Counted from the first letter of the stretch, positions 24,110-35,845 are shown. The stretch is DNA of 52,432 nt from Scleroderma bovista (GCA_037178675.1 JAYMGJ010000148.1:1-52432), one strand, 5' to 3'. The notes: generated from the sequence alone by a model not told the origin. Translations and numbers: made by a program.

Positions 24110-26919
24110 CTACAGGGGTAACATAGTAGGCGCAGTTGTTGTACTCGTCTCCTCAGGTCGTCTGTTCCGTCGTCTGCGTCGCCTGCATCGGGGATCAATG
24201 CAGGCGGAGTGATCCAAGGAAAGTCCCACATACCTGGGGAACATCGGACCCCGCGGCATCGTGCGTTGGTCAAGGTCCAGCGCAATGTTTGTGCCAGCAT
24301 GCAGCGCCTTCAAATCGCAGTCAGGTCATCTCCGTCGAACAGACGTGTCCACCCACCTCAATCCATTCCACCACCGATGGCACGTCCGGAGCCTGCAGCA
24401 GAAACTGCTCACCCTCGAGCCTCACCCGGATCACATTCCTCCGCTTGATGTAGTCATTGCCCAGCCCACTCTCTGCGTTCTGAAGCGTGTACGCACGGAT
24501 CAAGTCACACTTGGACGGGTTTGGCTGGCGGTGATGCAGCCTCCCGGACGGTAAAAAGCTCAAGCGCGATGCAGAACGTGGTGGAGGCATGGCCACTGCT
24601 GTTTGTGCAGGTGGGCTTGCAGAATTGTGGTTGATTGACTCAGACGATGACCCCGGGCGACCATCATGCAGGTCGACAGAAAATAGCTCCATCGTGGGTA
24701 CTTGGGACTCGGGACGATTGGGATTGCTCTGCTCACTACGGCCACTCCGTGTAGGGTTGCCAGCAGGACGGAATGACGACAAGAAGCTTGCACCAGATGC
24801 CCGCCGTGTCGCCCTGGAGGACGGGCCAGTGCTCGATCCATGTGACCCACTTCCTTCTCTTGTCGTCGAATCTCCTCCTGGTGTTGAAGGGGGAGTTTGC
24901 TGCTGCTGCAACCCCACCTTCACTTCTCGTGGCTCACCCCTACTCCGTTCTGCAGGAGCCTGAGACCGAGCATTGTTACTTACAATCCCCACCACATCTC
25001 CTACTCCCACCTGCCTCTCCCACCAATCACCAAGAATGCCGGCTCCACTTGTCCCAGGGGGACACCTGTACACTCTAAAGACAGTCCCCTCTAATTCGCA
25101 CAACACGCGGCGCCACTTCCTGTCTTTGGCCTGTACACCTGGGGCAATAAACTCCATCTTGCGTGGCATCACTGCCATGAGATACAGCGAATTGCTGTAG
25201 GCAGGGAGTCGCTCCCGTGTCTCATCTCCTACCGGCGATACCAATGCGGGTACGCCTTCCCGCGGTGCCTTCGGGCGCGGATTGAAGGAAGGATATGGCG
25301 GCGGATCTGATGTCGGGTGATGATAATTAGGTATCGAGCTTCGCCGAAAACGCCTGGTCATCACGTCTGTGTCATAGCTGTCGGTCGTCTCCGCAGTTTG
25401 ACAAGAGATGGATGGCGTGTCTAACAATGCGCCGACACGATCACGATCACCCCAATTGTTAGTCCCGAAGTCGATCATGCTCCGAGAGGCAATGCGGTAG
25501 AGACTCGGTCGTAGCTCTGATAAGGAGTCTGTTTTGCACGAAGGGCCTGCTGCTGCTGCTCGTTTTGCTGCATTGTCCTGCACATCGGACATGCCACTCG
25601 CCTCTACTCGGGGCGCTTTGGGGGCCAACGTGGAAGGGGATGGCAATGCGAATTGCACAGACTTTGAGAAAGACTTTGAGTCCAAGTTGGTCGGGACAAC
25701 GGTAACACAGCGGCTTGCCGACGGCGAATTCGAAGGACCTGCCCCTGATGACCAGGTACCATTTACATTGAGATGCATTTCGAACGCGGGCGACCGATGA
25801 ATAATAGTTGATGGACCGGCACGCGGTGCCTCTTCATCAGACTCGTCGCTCTGGTGAGCATCTGGTACACCGCCCATCTCCAACTCATCGCCTTCATCGG
25901 ACTCGTCTCCTTCTGAACCACTGAGATACGCAGTGTCATGGTGATCCGCATTGCTGCGGCCATGGACGAACAGAGACGGCACGCCCTTCACACCTGCTTG
26001 TTTGGAAGGTATCGAGACCGCTGACGTCGATGGGAGGAAGGGTGGGAGATCCAGGACAGGGAAGGGCTGCCTCGGAAGAATGGCTGGAGACAATTGAGCC
26101 CCACATGGGGTCGCTGTCCGGAATGGTGCTGGGAGGCCTGACGTATAGATCTGGCCTTGTACAAACTCCGGTGGCGCGTTTCGTTGAGCTGTCAGTTCTA
26201 GATGTGACGACACAGTGTTCGGTGATATTCCCTGCGGTGATGGTATTACTGAGCTTGCGAGAGCAGCAGCAATTATGTCGTTGGAACGCGTCGTTTCAGG
26301 GGGTGGTGGGGTTTGGTCGGGGACGGTAGACTGACCTGGGCCAGGGACATGTTGCGAGGGGACTGGACCCACCTGAGAACAATCATTGGCGCTCCGTGTC
26401 ATTGCGCCCGCGGACGCATTTGGAAGGAAAGACGAAGCCGCGTCGGTATTACGAACAGCCTCCGATACGATTTGGTCCCCCATGAGGGAGTGGGAACAAC
26501 TTGCAGAGGGAGCAGAGTGCGCAGATACAAAACAGACCAAACGGTCTGACATGGAATGGCGCGGGTGGGAGGTGTCGCACGGTGGGACATCTTGCGAAGA
26601 CTCATCGGTATCTGTCGGATTGGAGGTATCGTCCAACCGATAACCGGGAATAGTGGGTGATACAGTTGGTTTGCGAAATATTTCTGCGGAATGGGCTCGT
26701 GGACGGTTATCGACTGCGTTCGCGACGGGATTCGTGGTATGAACCGGATCCGGCTTCTTCCTTGCTATTCGTGCACGGGTGCGAAGACCAATATTTCTGA
26801 GGAACTGGGCAGGCTTGGTCTATCGAGGGGAAGATAATGCAATAGGTATGGTTATAGAGTAGCAGACATACCTGGAAGGGTGTGAAGCGGGTAGATTGCG
26901 GTGACGGGTGGCGATCCAT
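24110..26919 (-). CDS. PH-domain protein with long disordered N-terminus
   Basis: Exons (minus): 26872-26919, 24357-26804, 24234-24307, 24110-24182; 881 codons (880 aa). The first half is low-complexity (Ser, Pro, Thr, Asp, with acidic runs such as EGDESDEGDELEMGG). A pleckstrin-homology fold starts at about residue 565 (RKMEFIAPGVQAKDRKWRRV, then LCELEGTVFRVYRCPP). It is split by a roughly 130-residue Ser/Gly-rich insertion and ends with FLLQAPDVPSVVEWIE followed by NIALDLDQR, the PH C-terminal helix. The protein ends in an Arg-rich tail (RRRRRNRRPEE). A role in phosphoinositide-directed membrane or cortex localisation is inferred from the fold only. Frame continuity over the 67-, 49-, and 51-nt introns is consistent. 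Confidence 0.85.
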
Positions 26920-27487
26920 GGTAGCTGGTACAGACCAGAGATAAGTGCAGGAAGAAGCGGCGGAAAGAGCGAAACCTAGGGTCGTTGGCGCTACCAGTAC
27001 AAGTACTAGCAGCGCAGCACGTTTTAGTGGACCCTGTAGAGTTTAGTCAAATTCCGTAGCGCGAGGAGCTGATTGGATCCAGGCGGGGAAGGGCTGACAA
27101 CGAGGTACTCACGATGTCGGCAAAGACCTGAGCACTAGAAACACGGGGAAGGCATGGGTGACCGGTTGTCCTTCAATGGTCGATGCAGACGATGAAGGGA
27201 GAATGAATTGAAGCAGTTTGGTAAATAGCTGACCCCGTACTCGATGCGGTGTCATTTCGACTCATTATACATTCCAAACTTTCGTATCCCACAGGAATCG
27301 ACACTGCCTACAATCCACTGCATTCCTCGAGGCCACCAACGAAGACATTGACCTCGGTGGCCATGACGTCATGACTCACTCCATATGTCAGACAAGTCAA
27401 TCCCACGAACGCCATTGCTGTACCCTCGATAAGCCCGCACGCAGTCCCAGGTCTGACAGAATGTTATTGATACGCGCCCAATTGTGT
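26920..27487. other. upstream region of the PH-protein gene
   Basis: No coding signal on either strand. Both flanking genes are on the minus strand, so this holds the PH-protein promoter and the mL59 3' flank. Confidence 0.5.
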
Positions 27488-28305
27488 CTAAAACGGAAGC
27501 TTGGTATTCTTGGATGCACCAGCGGCCTTGAGAGGATGCGGACGTCTTCTCTGGTAATACTGTAACAGCATCAGTAAACCTTTTTTTTTTTCGAGGACAC
27601 GAGCAGACTGCCCACCTGTTTGAACCGCGCGATACGTTTTGGCATATCCCGCAGTAGCATTTTCGTCCGAATTGCCCTCTTTTCCGCAATCCGTTCCCAT
27701 TTGTGTCCCTTGAACATCCTCTTCCGTCCTGCGTACAGTCTGTTCCCGATGTCGGCACCAGCAACCTTGCGCTCCTTCACCTTGCCAACCCACTCCACAG
27801 GCTTCTGCCACCACAAATCCTTTTGGGCTGCAGGTTTCTTTGCGGAAGGCTCCGACTGAAGGTTGACGATCGGTTGGGCAGCCTGCACAACAGCAACGCT
27901 TTCGCGTGCTTTATTCGTCTTCGTGCTCGGCGGTAACAAGTCCAACAGCCCCATCTTGCGCGCCTTCTTGATCAGGTCTGCCTGTTGGCGTAGCGAGTAC
28001 TTCGGAGGGGCCCATTTGCCTGTATTTGCGTTCAGCTGTGGAACAAACGGGTTCTTTCGTCGAGGGACATGACGCGGCGCAGTAGAGACTTGGGGTTGGG
28101 ACGGGCTTTGTAGCTCCGTGGCACTGCTGTCGCTGGCAGTGAAAGGTGCTTGGAACTGGAATGGGTGTTGAAACTGCAATGGGTGTTGTGATGTTTGCAA
28201 TGACAGCGTTGGCTTCGCCTGCGACGGAGACTGGATTTGAGGAGGAGGTGCTGTTGCGCTGATGACTTCTCTGATCCTGAAGCGCTTCAGAGCGTGTGCA
28301 GCCAT
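27488..28305 (-). CDS. MRPL25: Mitochondrial large-subunit ribosomal protein mL59 (MRPL25)
   Basis: Exons (minus) 27616-28305 and 27488-27559; 254 codons (253 aa). The diagnostic block KNPFVPQLNANTGKWAPPKY plus SLRRQADL-like SLRQQADLIKKARKMGLLDL is that of fungal mL59. The C-terminal exon gives YYQRRRPHPLKAAGASKN with TKLPF at the very end, also characteristic. A Gln/Pro-rich insert (residues about 20-85) lies between the N-terminus and this block. mL59 is a fungal-specific protein of the 54S mitoribosomal subunit. The 56-nt intron contains an A11 run close to its acceptor; the acceptor TTACAG was chosen because it restores the conserved tail. Confidence 0.93.
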
Positions 28306-29021
28306 CGTCGACGAAAGACAGATGAAATTTTGACCAAACCAGGGCTAGCATTCTAAGAAAGGAAATACCCCTAACATCGTCTGTGAGAAAATTTGGTACT
28401 CTCTTTTTGCAAAGGCATCTCTCTGGCGGCATCACCTCAACATTTTATTATCCCTCACTCATTTTTCTACAACCTGACGTATTTTCTTCATCTATAACTG
28501 TAGTATTGCGCTGGGCAAACGCTCTCGGAGACGAGAATAGATCACATGATGATATCCATTGACGATTCCACATAGCAGTCACATAGCCCAGTGCACAGCA
28601 ACTTGTGATGGTCCTACTTCATTCATATCCACCACCACCACCACCACCCGGATCGCTTTCCCTATCGTCCTCATTGCTCTAATCTCAAGACGCTGATAGA
28701 AGCACCTCGAATTGCTTGTCCAACAGGTGCGAAGACCGTCTCATCCTTTTCTTCCCTCACCGTACTTATAGATTTGCATCTAATTCCGTATCACGAATTT
28801 CTCGCATCTCAGGTCTTGGCTCTCGGCCCACCTGTATGGCCCATTCCTTCAGTTAAGGTTCTAGCTGACCTGAACCTCGTCATCCCACCAACCATTGTCC
28901 TACTGTCCTGCAGAGGTAACCTCGGGTGAGTTCGTCTTAGGTTCATCTTTCAAATATCTCACCTTAGTGTCCTAAAAGATCAGACGTGATTTTCACCTCG
29001 TGTACAATAGCCAAACGAAAG
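28306..29021. promoter_or_regulatory. divergent intergenic region between mL59 and the TPR-HET gene
   Basis: Contains a (CAC/ACC)n triplet repeat at about 28,630-28,648. No TATA box was identified. The frame of the TPR-HET gene stays open upstream of its ATG to a GTG at 28,986. Confidence 0.5.
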
Positions 29022-32000
29022 ATGACGAAATTGGACGGCCAGATCGCCCGGAATCGGAATGAATTGGAACGCCATCCCCCAAGAGATACCAGTCGGGATG
29101 TCGCTCTCTACAGTCTCGCGGTCTCCCTGGTTGGAAAGTTCGTGGAGACAGATGACATTGTGGATCTACAGGAGGCCATTTCGCTACATCGAGCAGTGTT
29201 GAACCTCCGTCCGGTGGGTCATTCCGATCGGTCGGACTCACTCCATGGTCTCGCACTTTGCTTCAGCTACCGGTACAACAAACAGGGTACTATAGCAGAC
29301 TTGCAGGAGGCCATCACACTCGGTCGAGCTGCGTTAGAGCTCCGTTCCCCGGGCCACTCTTGTCGTGCCTCGTCTCTCTACGACCTTGCCAGTGACCTGA
29401 GCGACAGGTTCTTGAAACTAGATACGGACTGTGATCTCGATGAGGCAATTTTGCTGCATCGATCAGCGTTGGACCTCCGTCCGGCGGGTCATTCAGATCG
29501 GTCGGATTCACTTCATGGTCTCGCACTTTGCTTCAGCTACCGGTACAACAAACAGCGTGCCATACCAGACTTGCAACAGGCCATCACACTCGGTCGAGCT
29601 GCGTTAGAGCTCTGTTCTCCAGGCTACTCTGATCGCGCCTCGATGCTCTACAACCTTGCAAGTTACTTGAGAGACAGGTTCCTGGGACTGGATATGGACT
29701 GTGATCTTGATGAGGCAATTTCGCTGCATCGATCAGCGTTGGACCTCCGTCCGGCGGATCATTCAGATCGGTCGGACTCGCTTCATGGTCTCGCACTCTG
29801 CTTTAGCTACCGGTACAACAAACAGCGTACCATAGCAGACTTGCAGGAGGCCATCACACTTGGTCGAGCTGCGTTAGAGCTCCGTTCCCCCGGCCACTTT
29901 CGCCGTGCCTTGACGCTTTACAGCCTTGCAAGTTACTTGAGGGACAGGTTTCTGAAACTGGATGTGGACTGTGATCTTGATGAGGCAATTTCGCTGCATC
30001 GATCAGCGTTGGACCTCCGTCCAGTGGGTCATTCAGATCGGTCGGATTCACTTCATGGTCTCGCACTTTGCTTCAACAACCGGTATAACAAACAGGGTAC
30101 CATAGCAGACTTGCAGGAGGCCATCACACTTGGTCGAGCTGCGTTAGAGTCCTGTTCCCCGGGCCACTCTCGTCGTGCATGGACACTCAACAATTTTGCA
30201 GTTTACCTGAGCAACAGGTACCTGAAACTGGATACGGACTGTGATCTCGATGAGGCAATTTTACTACATCGATCAGTATTGGACCTCCTTCCGGCGGGTC
30301 ATTCCAATCGGTCGAACGCACTCCATGGTCTCGCACTTTGCTTCAACTACCGGTACAACAAACATGGTACCATAGCGGACTTGCAGGAGGCCATCACACT
30401 CGGTCGAACTGCATTAGAGCTCCGTCCCCCCGGCCACTCTCGCCGTGCCTTGACGCTCTACAACCTTGCAACCTACCTGAACGACAGGTTCCTGGCACTG
30501 GATACGGAGTGTGATCTTGATGAGGCGATTTCGCTGCATCGATCAGCGTTGGACCTCCGTCCGGCGGGTCATTCTGATCGGTCGGACTCACTCCATTGTC
30601 TCGCACTTTGCTTCAGCAACCGGTACAACAAGCAGGGTACCATAGCAGACTTGCAGGAAGCCATCACACTTGGTCGAGCTGCGTTAGAGCTCCGTTCCCC
30701 GGGCCACTCTCGTCGTGCCTTGGCTCTCTACAGCCTTGCAATTTATCTGAGCGATAGGTTCCTGAAACTGGATATGGACTGTGATCTTGATGAGGCAATT
30801 TCACTACACCAATCTGCGTTGGACCTCCGTCCAGTGGGTCATTATGATCGGCTAAGATCGCTCAACCAGTTGGCAAACTGTCTTAGCTCCCGATTTGAAA
30901 AGCTGGAGGCTGCAGCAGATTTGGACGAGCTTATTTCCATCCACCGAGCTATATTGGTCCTCCATCCCCAGGACCATCATGATCACGCTAAGTCTATTGA
31001 CAAATTACTTCTTCTGGTCCGAAAGCGAATTCAGAGACACGACATGGCAGCTGACTTGGATGAATGTATCTCACTTGGGCGATCTGCATTGGCATCCTGC
31101 GAACCCGGGAATCCTGGCCGTGCCACATACCTTCATGATCTTGTTACCGACCTTCACAGTAGGTTCCGCAAACCTGGAAACATTTCGGACGTTCAGGAGG
31201 CGCACCCTCATCATGCTGTACCCCTCCACAAACTTCTGATTTATATTAAAGACCTGGTTGATGATGGAGATGTTGCCCCAGTTGTGGATGGGACTGTGGC
31301 CATCGCACGAGCTGCATTGAAGCTCTGCCCCATTGATCATCCTGATCATGTAATGTCTCTTACCACTCTCGCCGCTTTCCTTCGCCGTAGGTTCCAACAG
31401 CAGGGTGTTGTTGCTGATTTGGATGAAGCCATTATCCTGTGTCAGGAGGCATTAGAGGTCTGTCCATCAGGGAGTGTGGCCAGTGCACCACATTTACACA
31501 GCCTTGCACAATATCTATCAGAGAGGTTCACCAAGCTAGCCATGTGGACTGATCTGGATGATGCTATCAAGTTCGAACAGGCAGCATTGGCGCTGCGTCC
31601 CCAAGGTCACCCTGACCGTGCAGAGTCTCTCAACAGTCTCTTCAATTATCATCAGCTGAAAACCAAAGGGCGAGGTGCGAGTACTCAGTCAGCACGTCCC
31701 ACTGGGACAATTTCTGGTTCACAGTTCAAACACTTGATTGGAGGCATTGTTTTCGACATCCTGAAGGGACTTCCCCCTCGCTTACTGTACACCCGTACTG
31801 GAACGCTGTATGACAGAGACTCACAGATCGCACAGTTTGAGAAGAGTGGAGAATACAACCAGCTACTGTCATCGGTCTCAGTGATGGATGCCCCCGCCCA
31901 AGTCACTCATATCTGCGAAGTAGTGTCTACCTATTTCCGGTATGTCACACTGTCTCATCGGTGGGGAAAATTTGAACCATTGTTACGTGACATTGATGGG

Positions 32001-33200
32001 CGAGTCATTTATGACTTACATCCCACCGATGGTATCTCGAAACTGCAGTCCTTCTGTCTTACATGCTGTCGACATGGATACCCGTGGGCTTGGAGTGATA
32101 CCTGCTGCATCGACAAGGAAAGCAGCGCGGAACTCCAGGAGGCGATAGACTCTATGTTTTCATGGTACCAGCTGTCGGGTCTCACACTGGTCCACCTTGC
32201 TGATGTCTCAGATACGGGCAGGCTGACCAGTAGTGTATGGTTTAAGCGTGGTTGGACCCTTCAAGAGCTGTTGGCGCCCCATACCATCTTGTTCTTCACT
32301 CGAGATTGGTCACTTTACCGGGACAGTTCCTCGAATCACAAGGAGGATAGCGCCATACTTGGTGAATTGGAACAAGCGACGGGCATTACCTCACGACATC
32401 TCACTGATTTCCATCCGGGCGTGGATGACACACGGTCGCGGCTTCAGTGGGCATCCATGCGTCGTACCACTCGGCCAGAAGACATGGCGTATTCGCTTCT
32501 GGGAGTCTTCAACCTCCACATTCCCGTCCTATATGGGGAATCTGCAGAGAATGCCCTCGGGCGTTTGCTCGCAGAGGTAATCTCAAAGTCTGGCGACACA
32601 TCAATCCTGGATTGGGTTGGGCAGTCATCGGCATTTCACAGCTGCTTCCCTGCCACCATCACCCCATACCAGAGTCTTCCTCTGTCTCTGACAGACCCCA
32701 TAACATTACCTTCCACACATAGAATTCGCAGACTTTTCTTTCTCAGATCTTCGCGCAAAATGCATCAGGCGCTCTCCAACCTGCCACTCGCCAAATTTGC
32801 TAACTTCAGGCTCATTCTTCCATGCATCGTCCACCGCATCAAAGCTATGACTCTGACTCGAGTAGATACCAGTACTGCGACTCACGTCCATCAAATTCAG
32901 GCGGCTGGCCTGGCTCCTATTGATATTGCACTGTCGGAGAGGCTCGAGAATGCGACGAAAGTCCCATATGTCCTGATACGCCCATGGCACCCCAACTTAC
33001 TTCATCCTGTCGTCGACACTGATGATGCCTGGGCTCACCAATGGCTCACACGGCTGGAACAGCCGTTCAGCGCACTTCTATTAATGGGACTACCTCACAG
33101 CGAATATCGGAGGGTTGCATCATTTTGTCATATTATCGCTCGTCCTACGGACTCGGCCGGTGTGTTGGAAGGCGAAGTTAGTACACTGACTATCGTATAG
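29022..33200 (+). CDS. TPR-HET protein: tandem tetratricopeptide-like repeats plus C-terminal HET domain
   Basis: One exon of 1,393 codons (1,392 aa) from the first ATG (29,022). Residues about 45-870 are TPR-like units of about 45 residues (ADLQEAITLGRAALELRSPG alternating with DLDEAISLHRSALDLRPAGH), the first third nearly identical copies. A HET domain follows at about 970-1160: YVTLSHRWG, AWSDTCCIDKESSAELQEAI, VWFKRGWTLQELLAP and PEDMAYSLLGVFNLHIPVLY are all intact. A 210-residue C-terminal region completes it. HET domains in fungi trigger heterokaryon incompatibility cell death when a linked sensor recognises non-self, so the TPR array is the likely sensor (inference). There is no NACHT/NB-ARC domain. 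The closest common architecture in these fungi is TPR with a C-terminal CHAT protease domain; here HET takes that place. It is intronless, unlike nearly every neighbour. Confidence 0.9.
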   Translation: MTKLDGQIARNRNELERHPPRDTSRDVALYSLAVSLVGKFVETDDIVDLQEAISLHRAVLNLRPVGHSDRSDSLHGLALCFSYRYNKQGTIADLQEAITLGRAALELRSPGHSCRASSLYDLASDLSDRFLKLDTDCDLDEAILLHRSALDLRPAGHSDRSDSLHGLALCFSYRYNKQRAIPDLQQAITLGRAALELCSPGYSDRASMLYNLASYLRDRFLGLDMDCDLDEAISLHRSALDLRPADHSDRSDSLHGLALCFSYRYNKQRTIADLQEAITLGRAALELRSPGHFRRALTLYSLASYLRDRFLKLDVDCDLDEAISLHRSALDLRPVGHSDRSDSLHGLALCFNNRYNKQGTIADLQEAITLGRAALESCSPGHSRRAWTLNNFAVYLSNRYLKLDTDCDLDEAILLHRSVLDLLPAGHSNRSNALHGLALCFNYRYNKHGTIADLQEAITLGRTALELRPPGHSRRALTLYNLATYLNDRFLALDTECDLDEAISLHRSALDLRPAGHSDRSDSLHCLALCFSNRYNKQGTIADLQEAITLGRAALELRSPGHSRRALALYSLAIYLSDRFLKLDMDCDLDEAISLHQSALDLRPVGHYDRLRSLNQLANCLSSRFEKLEAAADLDELISIHRAILVLHPQDHHDHAKSIDKLLLLVRKRIQRHDMAADLDECISLGRSALASCEPGNPGRATYLHDLVTDLHSRFRKPGNISDVQEAHPHHAVPLHKLLIYIKDLVDDGDVAPVVDGTVAIARAALKLCPIDHPDHVMSLTTLAAFLRRRFQQQGVVADLDEAIILCQEALEVCPSGSVASAPHLHSLAQYLSERFTKLAMWTDLDDAIKFEQAALALRPQGHPDRAESLNSLFNYHQLKTKGRGASTQSARPTGTISGSQFKHLIGGIVFDILKGLPPRLLYTRTGTLYDRDSQIAQFEKSGEYNQLLSSVSVMDAPAQVTHICEVVSTYFRYVTLSHRWGKFEPLLRDIDGRVIYDLHPTDGISKLQSFCLTCCRHGYPWAWSDTCCIDKESSAELQEAIDSMFSWYQLSGLTLVHLADVSDTGRLTSSVWFKRGWTLQELLAPHTILFFTRDWSLYRDSSSNHKEDSAILGELEQATGITSRHLTDFHPGVDDTRSRLQWASMRRTTRPEDMAYSLLGVFNLHIPVLYGESAENALGRLLAEVISKSGDTSILDWVGQSSAFHSCFPATITPYQSLPLSLTDPITLPSTHRIRRLFFLRSSRKMHQALSNLPLAKFANFRLILPCIVHRIKAMTLTRVDTSTATHVHQIQAAGLAPIDIALSERLENATKVPYVLIRPWHPNLLHPVVDTDDAWAHQWLTRLEQPFSALLLMGLPHSEYRRVASFCHIIARPTDSAGVLEGEVSTLTIV
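29204..30823 (+). repeat. six tandem 270-bp coding repeats (90 aa, two TPR-like motifs each)
   Basis: The marker CCTCCGTCCGG (or one-base variants) recurs at 29,204, 29,474, 29,744, 30,014, 30,284, 30,554 and 30,824, exactly 270 bp apart, defining six full units. Long stretches within units are identical at the DNA level, including silent sites, while other positions vary. A seventh, diverging unit follows. Confidence 0.95.
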
Positions 33201-34104
33201 GTCTATGGTGTATGATATGGAGTTTGTACGAAGCATTGTATTCTATTTTTTGATCTATCTCGTTTATTCCATCTGCAATTTGTCGGAGGTTTTGTCACAC
33301 TTAAGGTATTCCATTACGAAGGTATCTGCAGCATTATACTTCTGGCCCCGATGTGCGTGGGGTTTGGTGCAGAATATCACAACCATAGCTCGTAAAAGGT
33401 CCGCTTGGTACTAGAAGCTGAGATGGCTTTGAATGAGCAGCAACTAACGGTGTCTGGAAATCCAAAGCTATCAATAGGGGAGGCAGGATCCTCCAAGATT
33501 CGGAAGCTCCATAGCATGAGCACAGTGGTAATGAAAATTTTAAGGTAGAGCATGCCGCGGGTCACGGGTGTACAGTAGTACCACGACGAGTACGGATGCG
33601 GGTTGTAGCAAACTTAACGGTCTACTGTTTGTTCCGGGATATTGGTCATGGTGGGATCTTGCTGACAACGCTGCGTTTATCATAGGGCCTTAGCGGGGGC
33701 GGAGATCTTTATTTATATCCCTCTATTTCCCCACATCGTACTCAGCATCTCCAGTCTAGGGTCTCTGACGGCAAGATAAGAAAACGGAATGGTGTTCCAC
33801 CAACGACATTAGGTTGGGGATCTCTGTAAAATTTATTGTATGGGACTACCGACGTTATAGCGGTGCTGGACGATGGTTGACTAGCGTTACACATTGCGAT
33901 TTGATAGATGTAAGTATGCTTGAATGCCTGGTTTAAAAATGATAATAAGGTAAGAGACAGAAATATGTGTGTCCGATCTAAAGTAGTAGATAGATAGATG
34001 GGGAAATCAGCTTAAGAAAAGCGCTTGTTTGTAGGGGACCTTGGATTTGTCGCGGATGCTTGCTATCGGGATGCTTCATCAATCCTGTTCTCGAGAGCCT
34101 CTAG
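33201..34104. other. convergent 3' intergenic region
   Basis: AT-richer than its surroundings, with a short TAGA repeat at about 33,989-34,000. No gene, RNA or repeat of note is seen. Confidence 0.5.
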
Positions 34105-35845
34105 TTAGTGCCCTTTCAAAACCTCCACGATCTCCTGTCCCGTCAGCTGAACTGCTCCCAGTTCTGAATTATCGGATGAAGACGGGGATAGGGGGTAATC
34201 CGGCCCAAGAACAAGTGGTAGTTTAATGGGGGCCTCAAGCAGCGGGTGCTTGAGGACAGTCTCGGGGAGCACCACACCATTCTTTCCGATGGCGTTCTTG
34301 TCCATGTTACCCTCACCCGAATACACCTGAGCTGTGTCGTACAGCTCGTCTCCACTGACCTGTCCCAGTTCCAGACCGTGCCCAGGAGAGGTTGGCGTCA
34401 ATGGCTCATTAGAGTACGATAATGATGACACCGAATCGGACCGACTCGCGTTTTCGCTCTCGATGTCGAGTGTGAATGAAACATCGGCGGCGCCACTGAT
34501 CCACGCACGTGGCCCTGCGTGGGGTACACTGCCTGGGTTTGCCTGCACATCGAGCGCACCACTTAGCAGTATATCTACGACGGTCCATTCTGTGACAATT
34601 GCCTGGCGTGCAACGCGGGATGACGAGGAGGAAGCGGAGGAAGCGGAAGGGTCGTGTGAATAAAGCGAAGAAGTGTGAGAAGCCATTTGGCCAGGAGGCG
34701 TATATCGTACGACTTCACGGAGGGCTGTGACAGGAACGATGAACGCGACTGCACAGGCGAGGGTAACAGGACGCTTCATGCTCAACGAGGGAGGGTAGGC
34801 GAATGAGAGCTGAAAGGACTCCATGTTGCGCAAAAGCTTTTCCTGTGAGAGGTACACATTCCCAGCCCCCGGGAGGATGTGGAGGAGGTGCGACTTTGGA
34901 GGAGGTGCTGGGGTCGACTGGAAGGAGTCACGACTGTCGGCCGGTGAGATGGTCGAAAGAGGGAGAGCCGATTTACGGCGGAAGATACTGCGTCTGCTGG
35001 GTGCTATGGTGGATTTGTGAGGGGGAGAGGACGTTAGATACGCAGGTGTGAGGTAAGGACGACTAAGGGAGGTAACCAGGATCGATTGCTTCATGACAGC
35101 CAAATCATTCATTCCGTCTGGAATAAAGTTCAGAATGGCATCGAACGGGCGTTGCGACGGATCTGGCGGTGGTAGTGGGGTCGACGAGGCGAGGAAAGAT
35201 ACAGAGGAAATGATGGATGACCGCATAGAAGACGACGTGCTATCTGGACCAGGTACAAGAAACAAGTTGGCAGGGACACTGGACGGACTGAGACCAGTCT
35301 CTGGTTCTCTGATTTCACGGACGCCTGATCCCCCGTTCTTTCGCCATATGCGGGAGATTTGCTCGGCACACTGCAGGATGGCAGCAAGACGGAGAGAATC
35401 GTTCCTCTCGTTCGTAACAGGGGTGTTCAAGCGAATCAAGCATATGGCGGCGCAGACGCTGGATGGGATAGGAAGCGGTCGATGACTGGCAAGGATGATC
35501 AAGGCGCCACTGAACTGAGAAGAGTGCAGGACTGGCGTGATGTCCTCGAGGGTTGGTGCTAGCGTGTCAGCGACAGTATGAGGACAAGACAGTCGCGAAA
35601 GTAGCGTTGTGCGCACCTCCTAGAATCAACAAGACATCGCGTCGACGTTCGCCAGTGGCTACTGCGACAGCGTCGAGATGGAGTACCCATGGCTCGCGGA
35701 TTGTGTGGAGCTTTACGAAGGGGTCCAGAGGCAGCTTTGGCTTGAAGACGTCGTGTATGAGGGAACCACCAGTGCACGGTCGTGGACTGTCGGCCCTCTG
35801 GAGGGGAGAACGCTTGGAGGGTGAAAGCCTGGCGGGGACCATCAT
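34105..35845 (-). CDS. conserved-looking protein of unknown function
   Basis: Exons (minus) 35617-35845 and 34105-35558; 561 codons (560 aa) from the first ATG of the exon. The 58-nt intron has a clear CTGAC branch site and restores the frame ILGAPTLEDITPVLHSS. The N-terminal third is mixed alpha/beta-like and probably globular (WVLHLDAVAVATGERRRDVL, then FSGALIILASHRPLPIP). The middle and C-terminus are Ser/Pro-rich and probably disordered. I do not recognise a family. The reading frame continues upstream of the ATG through 35,889 and beyond (IRIYICHK and earlier), interrupted only by one TGA at 35,881-35,879, so the true N-terminus may be longer. Confidence 0.72.

Noticed and set aside
28986..29021. 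Upstream GTG extension of the TPR-HET frame
   Set aside because: Non-ATG starts are rare in fungi and the first ATG at 29,022 leads directly into the protein; no upstream exon evidence.
29314..30606. Recurring 70-codon minus-strand frames spaced 270 bp apart
   Set aside because: They are antisense shadows repeating only because the TPR coding repeats repeat.
29204..30823. Repeat array considered as CRISPR or minisatellite
   Set aside because: Units are contiguous coding sequence in one long frame with a 90-aa period; no spacers.
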